From DASSUW01 sp963759375 (lineage in GTDB: Bacteria > Actinomycetota > Thermoleophilia > Solirubrobacterales > Solirubrobacteraceae), in contig CAVWYY010000007.1 in the NCBI GenBank assembly GCA_963759375.1, positions 62,001 through 126,000 of the forward strand: a stretch of 64,000 nt of DNA. The letters are read 5' to 3'. Positions 35,903 through 44,480 of the stretch are shown here, piece by piece. How positions within the stretch are numbered: the stretch's first letter is position 1; each line of letters opens with the position of its first letter. A model generated the notes under the pieces. That model saw only the letters and a program-made list of their open reading frames with translations. It was not told the DNA's origin and did not search any database. Position numbers and translations under genes: made by a program.

Positions 35903-37149
35903 CCTACACCTCCCCCCTCGCCGAATCGCTTGCGTCCGACGTCCTCGAGCGCTTCCAGCGGTACGTGCAGGTGGACACGCAGTCGCAGCGCGACCGCGAG
36001 GGATCGCCGAGCACGCCGGGCCAGCTCGACCTCGCGCGCGTGCTCGTCGACGAGCTGCACGAGGCCGGGCTGACCGACGCGGCGCTCGACGAGAACGGAT
36101 ACGTGTACGCGACGCTTGACGGCCCGGCGAGCGCGCCGGTGATCGGTCTCCTCGCGCACATGGACGTCAGCCCCGACGCGCCGGCGGACGGCGTCGTGCC
36201 GATCGTCCACGCGAACTACGCCGGCGGGGCGATCCAGCTCCCGTGCGGGGACACCGTGCTCGACCCCGAGCAGATGCCGGTGCTGGCCGGAAAGCTCGGG
36301 CACGACATCGTCACCTCGAGCGGTGACACCCTGCTCGGCGCCGACGACAAGGCGGGCGTGGCCGAGATCATGGCCGCCGTCGCCTGGCTCGCCGCGCACC
36401 CGGACGCTCCGCGGCCGACCCTGCGCGTCGGCTTCACGCCCGACGAGGAGATCGGCGAGGGCGCGACGCTGTTCGACATCGAGCGCTTCGGCGCGCGCTG
36501 CGCATACACGCTCGACGGCTCGCAGCCCGGCGAGCTCCAGGACGAGACGTTCAGCGCCGTCGAGGTGTCGCTGACCGTCTACGGGGTCGACATCCATCCC
36601 GGTTGGGCGACTGGAAAGCTCGTCAACGCCGCGCGCCTGGCGGGCCGCATCCTCGCCGAGCTGCCGTCCGACCGGCTCACGCCGGAGACGACATCCGGCC
36701 GCGAAGGGTTCATCCACCCGTACGAGATCGAGGGCAGCGCGAGCCGCGCCGTCGTGCGCGCGATCGTGCGCGACTTCGACGACGACAAGCTGCACCAGCA
36801 CGTCGCGCTGCTCACCAAGACCGCCACCGAGGTCGTCGCGTCCGAACCGCGAGCCCGTCTCGACGTCAAGGTCAAGCCGCAGTACCTGAACATGCGCCGG
36901 CACATCGACAAGGTGCCGGAGGTCGTGGAGCGCGCCGAGCAGGCGATCCGCGCCGAAGGTCTCGAGGTCGTGCGCGAGCCGATCCGCGGCGGGACGGACG
37001 GGTCAGTGCTCAGCGAGCGCGGGCTCCCGACCCCGAACCTCTTCACCGGCGGCCACGAGTACCACTCGGTGCGCGAGTGGGCCTCCGTGCAGGACATGGC
37101 GTCGGCTGCGGCCGTGATCGTGCGGCTGGCGGAGGCCTGGGCGCCGTAG
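35899..37149 (+). CDS. pepT: Peptidase T-like tripeptidase (M20B)
   Basis: This 416-residue enzyme removes N-terminal residues from tripeptides with two zinc ions in the cytosol. Motifs fit PepT: LLAHMDVSPDAPADGVVPIVH, TLLGADDKAGVAEIMAAVAWL, GFTPDEEIGEGATLFD, YTLDGSQPGELQDETF and IRGGTDGSVLSERGLPTPNLFTGG with a late HEYHSVREW His. Length agrees with the family (about 408). I chose GTG 35899, which overlaps the sucD stop; the longer frame upstream is a shadow of sucD. It ends 10 bp before palindromic element 2. Confidence 0.9.
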   Translation: MTYTSPLAESLASDVLERFQRYVQVDTQSQRDREGSPSTPGQLDLARVLVDELHEAGLTDAALDENGYVYATLDGPASAPVIGLLAHMDVSPDAPADGVVPIVHANYAGGAIQLPCGDTVLDPEQMPVLAGKLGHDIVTSSGDTLLGADDKAGVAEIMAAVAWLAAHPDAPRPTLRVGFTPDEEIGEGATLFDIERFGARCAYTLDGSQPGELQDETFSAVEVSLTVYGVDIHPGWATGKLVNAARLAGRILAELPSDRLTPETTSGREGFIHPYEIEGSASRAVVRAIVRDFDDDKLHQHVALLTKTATEVVASEPRARLDVKVKPQYLNMRRHIDKVPEVVERAEQAIRAEGLEVVREPIRGGTDGSVLSERGLPTPNLFTGGHEYHSVREWASVQDMASAAAVIVRLAEAWAP

Positions 37150-37159
37150 GTCTCCGCGG

Positions 37160-37633
37160 GCGAACGTCAACTGCTGCTGGGTAGGGGAGCAGGTGCGCCC
37201 GCGGCTGTGTGCATTTCGTCGCAATGCGTCGCCCGCGGCGTCGGTGCGTGCGACGAAACGCATCCTCTGGCGTGGGTTTCGTCGCACGCGCCGCCGGCCG
37301 CGATCGATGCGTGCGACGAAACCCACACGATCGAGCCAGCAGTTCGTCGCACTCGATCGTCCGGCCGCGCGTTGATGCGTGCGACGAAATCGTCTCGGCT
37401 ATAGCCAGACAATCGTCGCACGCAACGCGCGCCGGCGCGACGGTGCGACGAAATACTGGCTCGATCGTGTGCGGAAACGTCGCACGCATCGCGCGGCCGC
37501 GCGGCGCGTGCGACGAAATCCACGCCAGAGGTGCGGATTCGTCGCACGCGACCGCGCCGCGGCCGACGAGTGCGACGAAATGCACACAGCGCGGGCGCTC
37601 CTGCTCCCCTACCCAGCAGCAGTTGACGTTCGC
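37160..37633. repeat. Palindromic element 2, 474 bp, ends shared with element 1
   Basis: This fills the 459-bp gap between the convergent pepT and DUF1707 genes. The terminal 34 bp (37160-37193 and 37600-37633) are perfect inverted copies containing GTCAACTGCTGCTGGGTAGG. Pairing continues inward with small gaps to a central GGCTATAGCC at 37397-37406. For example, 37206-37223 pairs with 37571-37588, 37262-37288 with 37507-37535, and 37328-37352 with 37443-37468. The whole element can therefore form one hairpin with arms near 235 bp. It has no protein-coding frame beyond shadows. The right end runs into the DUF1707 gene and supplies its last seven codons and TAG stop. The ends match element 1 although the cores are unrelated. 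Confidence 0.9.
37217..37577. repeat. Twelve alternating copies of CGTCGCA at 30-35 bp spacing
   Basis: Forward copies of CGTCGCA start at 37217, 37280, 37345, 37414, 37478 and 37540. Reverse copies (TGCGACG) start at 37249, 37312, 37380, 37444, 37509 and 37571. Orientation alternates without exception, and successive starts are 30-35 bp apart, about three helical turns. All six reverse copies extend to GTGCGACGAAA exactly; the forward ones vary at the first three bases. Each neighbouring pair can also form a local hairpin, so many folds compete with the single long one. This could be an array of protein-binding sites on one face of the helix, or a product of repeated inverted duplication. 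Confidence 0.85.
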
Positions 37634-38196
37634 TCGCGACGCCGCTTCCGCTCGATCCCCACCCCGCCCATCAACGAGAACGCCCGCACCCGGATCATCG
37701 GCGCATCAGGCAGCGGCGGCAGCTTGTCGTTCGGCCCACCGTTGGTGCCCATCAGCGCGAAGCCGCTGAGCTCGACCGACACGCCCTCGGGGACCGTGAT
37801 GCCGACCCCGCCCATCACCGCCACGGCGGTGATCACGACGTCCTCGGCCAGCTCGGCCTCGCGCAGGTCGATCTCGGCGCCGCCCATCAGCGTGACCACG
37901 TTCGTGCGTCGCGGTGGCCGCCAGCGGCCCTTGCGGGCGGCGCCGCCCATCACGGCGACGATCCAGCCGCGGTCCCGGGTCTCGAGCGCTCGGCTCGGCC
38001 CGGGGGCGTCCGGCAGGTCGGCGGTGATCGCGTCGAGGTCGCGGTGCGTGCGAGCGGCGTCGGCGCGCTCCACTCGCTCGGCCAGCTCCTCGAGCGTCAG
38101 GCGCCCCTCGCCTCCGGCCACGCGCAGCCGCGCGACCGCGCGCTCGCGATCGGCGTCGGAGACCAGCAGCTCTGGACTCTCGCCCACGCGAGGCAC
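37609..38196 (-). CDS. DUF1707 protein with LiaF-like C-terminal domain
   Basis: This 195-residue soluble protein begins at a GTG (38196) with ELLVSDADRERAVARLRVAGGEGRLTLEELAERVERADAARTHRDLDAITADLP, a DUF1707 domain ('SdaDRe..v..L..a...GrL..dEf.eR'). The second half has repeated MGG turns (VTLMGGAEIDLREAEL, AVAVMGGVGITVPEGVSVEL, FSLMGGVGI), the beta-helical fold of cell-wall-active antibiotic response proteins such as LiaF/VraT tails. It may sense or modulate envelope stress; no membrane segment is visible. Its last codons (TSTAAG) and TAG lie inside the end of palindromic element 2, so the repeat defines its C-terminus. Confidence 0.82.
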   Translation of the reverse strand: MPRVGESPELLVSDADRERAVARLRVAGGEGRLTLEELAERVERADAARTHRDLDAITADLPDAPGPSRALETRDRGWIVAVMGGAARKGRWRPPRRTNVVTLMGGAEIDLREAELAEDVVITAVAVMGGVGITVPEGVSVELSGFALMGTNGGPNDKLPPLPDAPMIRVRAFSLMGGVGIERKRRRERTSTAAG

Positions 38197-38325
38197 GGTA
38201 CCCCGGGCGGCGTACGGACCCCAGTACGGCCACCCCCACTGTGGCGCTGGGGTCGACGGCGCTACATTCGCTGCACGATGAAGTGAGCGCCCCCGTCTTT
38301 CCCCTTTCTCGCGACGGAGGACCTC
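38197..38325 (+). promoter_or_regulatory. Divergent promoter region and leader of the ABC-F gene
   Basis: This 129-bp gap must hold promoters for the DUF1707 gene and the ABC-F gene. Toward the ABC-F gene, TACATT at 38269-38274 is a plausible -10. An ATG-AAG-TGA mini-frame follows at 38278-38286, then a pyrimidine-rich stretch and a good ribosome site (GGAGGA) eight bases before ATG 38326. Antibiotic-responsive ABC-F genes often use leader peptides, but this two-codon frame may be chance. Confidence 0.35.
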
Positions 38326-39924
<1,599 letters not shown>

Positions 39925-39934
39925 ACTGCGACCC

Positions 39935-41032
39935 ATGGCCGACACGATCTCCTTCGCCCGCGGGGCGCCGTCGCTGGACATCGTCGACGTGGAGGGCCTG
40001 CGCGAAGCCGCGCAGCTCGCGTTCGACAACGATCCGGCCGGGACGACCGCGTACGGGACGTCAGTCGGCTACGTGCCGCTGCGCGAGTGGGTCGCCGAGC
40101 AGCACGGCGTCGGCGTGGACCAGGTGCTCGTCACCAACGGCTCGATGCAGGCCGACGCGTTCCTGTTCCAGCTGCTGGTCAACGCCGGCGACGCGGTGGT
40201 CGTCGAGTCGCCGACCTACGACCGCACGCTGCTGAACCTCAAGAACCGCGGCGCCGACATCCGCATGGTCCCGCTGGAGACCGACGGGATCGACGTCGAC
40301 GGCCTCGAGATCCTGCTGCGCGACGAGGGCGTGCGGCCCACGCTCGCCCACGTCATCCCGAACTTCCAGAACCCCGCCGGCTACACGCTGAGCGGGCCGA
40401 AGCGCGAGAAGCTGCTGACGCTGGCGCGCGACTACAACTTCACGCTGTTCGAGGACGATCCGTACATCGCGATCCGCTTCGAGGGCGAGAGCCTGCCGAC
40501 GATGCTCTCGCAGGACGACGCGGGCCAGGTGGTCTACGCCTCGTCGTTCTCCAAGACCGTCTGCCCCGGCATCCGCGTCGGCTACCTGGTCGGCCCGGCG
40601 GCGGTGATCAAGCAGATCCAGGGGATCGCCACCAACACGTACATCTCGCCGAACATGGTCGCCGAGTCGATCGTCAACCAGTTCGTGCGCTCGGGGCGGA
40701 TGGACAGCGCGGTCGCCACCGTCAAGAACGCGCTGCGCGACCGGCGCGACACGCTGGTGGCCGCGCTCGAGCGCGAGCTGCCGGAGGCGACGTTCAGCCC
40801 GCCGTCGGGCGGCTACTTCATGTGGGTCGAGCTGCCCGAGGAGGTCAGCGTGGCCGAGCTCGAGACGGCGGCGGCCGAGCGCGGCGTGATCTTCGTCAAG
40901 GGCACCGACTTCCTGCTGGAGGGCGGCGAGAACACGCTCCGGCTCGCCTACTCCGGCGTGACGCCCGCGCAGATCGACGAGGGCATCACGCGGCTCGCCG
41001 AGGCGGCGCGGTCGATTGGCGTCGCTGCATAG
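39935..41032 (+). CDS. PLP-dependent aminotransferase, class I/II (LysN/KAT-like)
   Basis: This 365-residue fold-type I enzyme has VLVTNGSMQADAFLFQLLV near the N-terminus, VVVESPTYDRTLLNLK, IPNFQNPAGYTLS (the NPxG motif), FTLFEDDPYIAIRFEG with the Asp/Tyr that bind PLP, and the Schiff-base lysine in VVYASSFSKTVCPGIRVGYLVGP. It resembles the 2-aminoadipate/kynurenine aminotransferase group. It is followed, with an overlap, by a kynurenine formamidase-like hydrolase and kynureninase, so kynurenine or a related aromatic amino acid is a reasonable substrate guess. It starts 10 bp after the ABC-F gene. Confidence 0.88.
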   Translation: MADTISFARGAPSLDIVDVEGLREAAQLAFDNDPAGTTAYGTSVGYVPLREWVAEQHGVGVDQVLVTNGSMQADAFLFQLLVNAGDAVVVESPTYDRTLLNLKNRGADIRMVPLETDGIDVDGLEILLRDEGVRPTLAHVIPNFQNPAGYTLSGPKREKLLTLARDYNFTLFEDDPYIAIRFEGESLPTMLSQDDAGQVVYASSFSKTVCPGIRVGYLVGPAAVIKQIQGIATNTYISPNMVAESIVNQFVRSGRMDSAVATVKNALRDRRDTLVAALERELPEATFSPPSGGYFMWVELPEEVSVAELETAAAERGVIFVKGTDFLLEGGENTLRLAYSGVTPAQIDEGITRLAEAARSIGVAA

Positions 41033-41669
41033 CTACGGGCCGCATCCGTCACAGGTCTGCGAGCTGTTCGCGGCGGACGACCCCGCGGGCGTCGCCGTGC
41101 TCGTGCACGGCGGGTTCTGGCGGGCGCGCTACGGCCGCGATCTCGAGCACGCGATCGCCCGCGACCTCGTCGCCCGCGGCTGGGCGGTGTGGAACATCGA
41201 GTACCGGCGGCTCGGCGACGGCGGCGGCTGGCCGGCGACCTACGACGACGTCCGCGCCGCGATCGAGGCGCTCCCGCTGACCGCCGACAACGTCGTGGCG
41301 ATCGGCCACTCCGCCGGCGGGCACCTCGCCGTGCGGGCGGCGGCGGACGTGCCGCTGGCGGGCGTGGTGTCACAGGCCGGCGCGCTCGACCTCTACGAGC
41401 TCTTCCGCCGCGGGGCGTCCGACAACGTCGTACGGCAGTTCCTCGGCGGCACGCCGGACGAGGTGCCCGAGCGCTACGCGGCCGCGACGCCGCGGCCACC
41501 GCACGGAACCCCGCTGCTGCTCGTCCACGGCGCGCTCGACGAGGATGTGCCGGTGGAGATCTCGCGCTCGTTCGGCGGCGGCGACCTGGTCGTGATCGAC
41601 GATGAAGGCCACATGGAGCATCTCGACCCCGGCTCGAAGTGCTGGAGGGCGGTGATCGAGTGGCTGTGA
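41016..41669 (+). CDS. Kynurenine formamidase-like alpha/beta hydrolase
   Basis: This 217-residue enzyme has the alpha/beta-hydrolase fold. VAVLVHGGFWRARYGRDL holds the HGGFW oxyanion motif of eukaryote-type (animal and fungal) arylformamidases. VVAIGHSAGGHLAVRAA holds the nucleophile Ser, LLLVHGALDEDVPV the Asp, and VVIDDEGHMEHLDPGS the His. It would hydrolyse N-formylkynurenine to kynurenine; the kynureninase gene directly after it supports this. The start is taken as TTG 41016, overlapping the aminotransferase end by 17 bp, which is tentative. The common bacterial metal-dependent KynB fold is not used here. Confidence 0.82.
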   Translation: MASLHSYGPHPSQVCELFAADDPAGVAVLVHGGFWRARYGRDLEHAIARDLVARGWAVWNIEYRRLGDGGGWPATYDDVRAAIEALPLTADNVVAIGHSAGGHLAVRAAADVPLAGVVSQAGALDLYELFRRGASDNVVRQFLGGTPDEVPERYAAATPRPPHGTPLLLVHGALDEDVPVEISRSFGGGDLVVIDDEGHMEHLDPGSKCWRAVIEWL

Positions 41670-42874
41670 CGCGCGAGCAGGCCGCGGCACTCGACGCGGC
41701 CGATCCGCTGGCCGGCTTCCGCGAGCGGTTCGTGCTCGGCGACGGCGACCGGATCTACCTCGACGGCAACTCGCTCGGGCGCCTGCCCGTGGCCACGCGC
41801 GACCGGCTCCGGGCCGGCGTGGACGAGTGGGGCGAGCGGCTCGTGTCCGGCTGGCCGGACTGGATCGACGTCCCCGCCCGGACCGGCGACCTGCTCGCCG
41901 AGCACGTGCTGGGCGCCCGGGCCGGGGAGGTGCTGGTCGGCGACTCGACCACCGTGAACCTGTACAAGCTGTGCGCCGCGGCGCTCGACCTGCGCGCCGG
42001 CCCGCTGGTCATCGAGCGCGGCAGCTTCCCGACCGACCGCTACGTGCTCGAGGGCCTGGCCGCCCAGCGCGGGCTGGAGCTGCGGCTGGTCGACGACGTC
42101 GGGTCCGCGCTCGACGGCGCCGCGCTCGTGGTGCACTCGCACGTGGACTACCGCAGCGGCGCGATCGCAGACATGGCGGAGCTGACCGAGCGCGTCCACG
42201 CCGCGGGCGCCAGGATCGTCTGGGACCTCTGCCACTCGGCCGGCGCCGTGCCGGTCGACCTGCACGCGAACGGTGTCGACCTGGCCGTCGGCTGCACCTA
42301 CAAGTACCTCAACGCAGGCCCCGGGGCGCCGGCGTTCCTGTACGTCGCCGCGGAGTTGCAGGACCGGCTGCGCTCGCCGATCTGGGGCTGGTTCGGGCAG
42401 CGCGACCAGTTCGCGATGGAGCGCGGCTACGACCCGCTGGACGGGATCGGCCGCTTCGCCGCCGGCACACCGACGGTCCTGGCGCTGGCCGCCGTCGAGG
42501 AGGGCGTGCGGATCACCGCCGAGGCCGGCGTCGAGCGGCTGCGGGAGAAGTCGGTCGCCCAATGCGAGCTGATCGTCGCGCTGCACGACGAGTGGCTGGC
42601 GCCGCTCGGCTTCGAGCTCGGCTCACCGCGCGATGCGGCCCGGCGCGGCTCGCACGTCTCGATCCGCCATGCGGAGGCGTGGCCGATCTGCCGCGCGCTG
42701 ATCGAGCGCGCCGATGTCGTACCGGACTTCCGTGGGCCGGACGCGATCCGGCTCGGGGTCGCCCCGCTCTACACCCGCTTCGTCGACGTCTACGACGCGC
42801 TCGACCGCCTGCGCGGCCTCGTCGAGCGCGGCGATCAGCGCCTCGTTCCGCAGGAACGAGGGCGGATTACGTAG
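41666..42874 (+). CDS. kynU: Kynureninase
   Basis: This 402-residue PLP enzyme cleaves kynurenine (or 3-hydroxykynurenine) to anthranilate (or 3-hydroxyanthranilate) and alanine. It shows IYLDGNSLGRLPVATRDRL near the N-terminus, VGDSTTVNLYKL, ARIVWDLCHSAGAVPVDLH with the PLP Asp, the Schiff-base Lys in LAVGCTYKYLNAGPGAPAFLYV and PIWGWFGQRDQFAM, all kynureninase marks. I chose GTG 41666 because it overlaps the formamidase stop (GTGA); GTG 41660 is an alternative. No tryptophan dioxygenase gene is in the window, so the source of formylkynurenine must lie elsewhere or be external. Confidence 0.93.
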   Translation: MTREQAAALDAADPLAGFRERFVLGDGDRIYLDGNSLGRLPVATRDRLRAGVDEWGERLVSGWPDWIDVPARTGDLLAEHVLGARAGEVLVGDSTTVNLYKLCAAALDLRAGPLVIERGSFPTDRYVLEGLAAQRGLELRLVDDVGSALDGAALVVHSHVDYRSGAIADMAELTERVHAAGARIVWDLCHSAGAVPVDLHANGVDLAVGCTYKYLNAGPGAPAFLYVAAELQDRLRSPIWGWFGQRDQFAMERGYDPLDGIGRFAAGTPTVLALAAVEEGVRITAEAGVERLREKSVAQCELIVALHDEWLAPLGFELGSPRDAARRGSHVSIRHAEAWPICRALIERADVVPDFRGPDAIRLGVAPLYTRFVDVYDALDRLRGLVERGDQRLVPQERGRIT

Positions 42875-42910
42875 TTTCGCCCTCCGGTCACGGAAACCCC
42901 GCCCGTGACC
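42841..42910. terminator. Hairpins at the convergent end of kynU and the DtxR gene
   Basis: Two stems lie here. CCTCGTTCC/GGAACGAGG (42841-42849 with 42853-42861, 3-base loop) sits within the last kynU codons. GGTCACGG/CCGTGACC (42886-42893 with 42903-42910) sits in the 52-bp gap before the convergent regulator's end. No T-run follows on either strand, so intrinsic termination is uncertain, but both are perfect 8-9 bp stems. Confidence 0.5.
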
Positions 42911-42926
42911 TGCGGTCGACGTTACA

Positions 42927-43640
42927 TCACCTGCCGTACCGCTCCTTCGCGAGCACGAGCTGCTCGGGCAGCGCGGTGCGCGGGGGCGGCGACGGGTCGG
43001 CGAGCACCGACACGGTCTCCGACACCGAGCGGGTGAGCGTCGCGTCGCCGTCGTCGAACACCACCACCACGTGCTCGGCGTCGGCCTCGCTGACCTTGCC
43101 CTCCTTGCCCGGGGCGAAGCCCTCGTTCTTGAACAGGTGCAGCAGGTCCTCGGCCTCGTTCTCGAAGCGCAGGACCGTCACCTTGGCCCCTTCCTCGACG
43201 TCGGCCAGCGGCACGCCCTGGACCCGGTCGCCGGGCGTGATCGGGTGCCCGTGCGGACACGTCTTCGCGTCGCCGATCGCCGCTCGCATGCGCTCCTCGA
43301 GCTTGGGCGACATCGCGTGCTCGAGCCGCTCGGCCTCCTCGTGCACGTCATCCCACGGGATCCCCAGCACGTCGGTGAGGAAGCGCTCGATCAGCCGGTG
43401 GCGGCGGACGATGCCCTCGGCGTGCTCGAGCCCGCTGTCGGTGAACGCCAGGATCTTGTCCGGCCCACGCGTGACGTAGCCGTCGCGCTCCAGCCGGCCG
43501 ATCATCTCGTGCACGGTCGGCGCGGACAGCTGCATCGCGCGAGCGACGTTCGCGCCGGTCATCGGCAGCCCTGCTTCGTGGAGCCAGAAGATGACCTGCA
43601 GGTACTCCTCTTCGGCGACGGTCACGTGGTCCTGGGACAT
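42927..43640 (-). CDS. DtxR/MntR-family metal-dependent repressor
   Basis: This 237-residue regulator has an N-terminal winged helix (TVAEEEYLQVIFWLHEAGLPMTGANVARAMQLSAPTVHEMIGRLERDGYV), the metal-binding and dimer domain (RRHRLIERFLTDVLGIPWDDVHEEAERLEHAMSPKLEERM, with His and Glu ligands, then CPHGHPI) and a C-terminal SH3/FeoA-like domain (GAKVTVLRF...GFAPGKEGKV). It would repress iron or manganese uptake genes when metal is bound. No metal transporter gene is in the window. It is divergent from an SDR gene with only 23 bp between starts. Metal choice cannot be judged safely. Confidence 0.92.
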   Translation of the reverse strand: MSQDHVTVAEEEYLQVIFWLHEAGLPMTGANVARAMQLSAPTVHEMIGRLERDGYVTRGPDKILAFTDSGLEHAEGIVRRHRLIERFLTDVLGIPWDDVHEEAERLEHAMSPKLEERMRAAIGDAKTCPHGHPITPGDRVQGVPLADVEEGAKVTVLRFENEAEDLLHLFKNEGFAPGKEGKVSEADAEHVVVVFDDGDATLTRSVSETVSVLADPSPPPRTALPEQLVLAKERYGR

Positions 43641-43663
43641 GACCTGAGCATATCCTCCGCCCG

Positions 43664-44458
43664 ATGCGCATCGATGCCACGACGCGGGCGCTCGTGACCG
43701 GAGCCTCGCGCGGGATCGGCAGGGCGACGGCCGCCGCGCTGGCCGCCCGCGGCGCCGCCGTCGGCCTGCTGGCGCGCTCCGAGGGCGAGCTTCAGGCGCT
43801 GGCCCGCGAGCTCGGCCCGCGAGCCGTGGCGCTGCCCGCCGATGTCGGCGACCGCGAGCAGGTGCGCCACGCCGTCGACCGTTTCATCGAGCAGAGCGGT
43901 GGGCTCGACCTCGTGGTCACCAACGCCGGGATCGCCCACTACGGGCCGTTCCTGGCCCAGGACGTCGAGCTCGTCGAGCGGATGACCCGCGTGAACTGGC
44001 TCGGCACCGTCTACACGGTCGACGCCGCGCTCGGGCACCTGATCGATCGCGCGCACGGCCACATCGTCGTGGTGTCCTCCGGCGCCGGGCTGCGCTCGTT
44101 CCCGTGGGCGGCAGGGTACGGGGCCACGAAGTCCGCCCAGCGCGGCTTCGCCGAGGCGCTGCGCCACGAGCTGAGCGGCTCGGGCGTGTCGGTCACCACC
44201 GTCTACCCGGGCGAGATCGCCACCACCCTGCACGACCACGAGAAGGACGCGCTGCCCGACTGGTACCACGGCGGCGAAGCGGCGGCCGACACCGAGCGGC
44301 TGGCGGCGGCGATCCTGCGCGGCGTCGAACGCGACCGCCGCGCGGTCCACTACCCGCCGATCGTCCGCCTGCTGGGACTCAACGGCCTCGCCCCGCGGGC
44401 GACCGACGCGATCCTCCGGCGCCTGCGGGGTGGCACCGCCGCGCCACGTCGCGATTGA
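43664..44458 (+). CDS. Short-chain dehydrogenase/reductase
   Basis: This 264-residue NAD(P)-dependent oxidoreductase has the glycine motif ALVTGASRGIGRATAAAL (residues about 9-26), VTNAGIAHYGP (NAG), a catalytic Ser in HIVVVSSGAGL and the active site YGATKSAQRGFAEAL (YxxxK). The Arg at the end of the second strand region (LLARSEGEL) favours NADPH. The C-terminal PPIVRLLGLNGL helix could touch membrane, as in SDRs acting on lipids. The substrate is unknown. It starts 23 bp from the divergent metal repressor and ends 22 bp from a convergent regulator. Confidence 0.88.
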   Translation: MRIDATTRALVTGASRGIGRATAAALAARGAAVGLLARSEGELQALARELGPRAVALPADVGDREQVRHAVDRFIEQSGGLDLVVTNAGIAHYGPFLAQDVELVERMTRVNWLGTVYTVDAALGHLIDRAHGHIVVVSSGAGLRSFPWAAGYGATKSAQRGFAEALRHELSGSGVSVTTVYPGEIATTLHDHEKDALPDWYHGGEAAADTERLAAAILRGVERDRRAVHYPPIVRLLGLNGLAPRATDAILRRLRGGTAAPRRD

Positions 44459-44480
44459 CTGGGCCCGTGCGATGCGGCGC

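Noticed and set aside
37200..37600. CRISPR-like regularly spaced repeats
   Set aside because: The repeats alternate in orientation, the units are only 7-11 bp, the intervening sequences pair with each other, and there are no cas genes.
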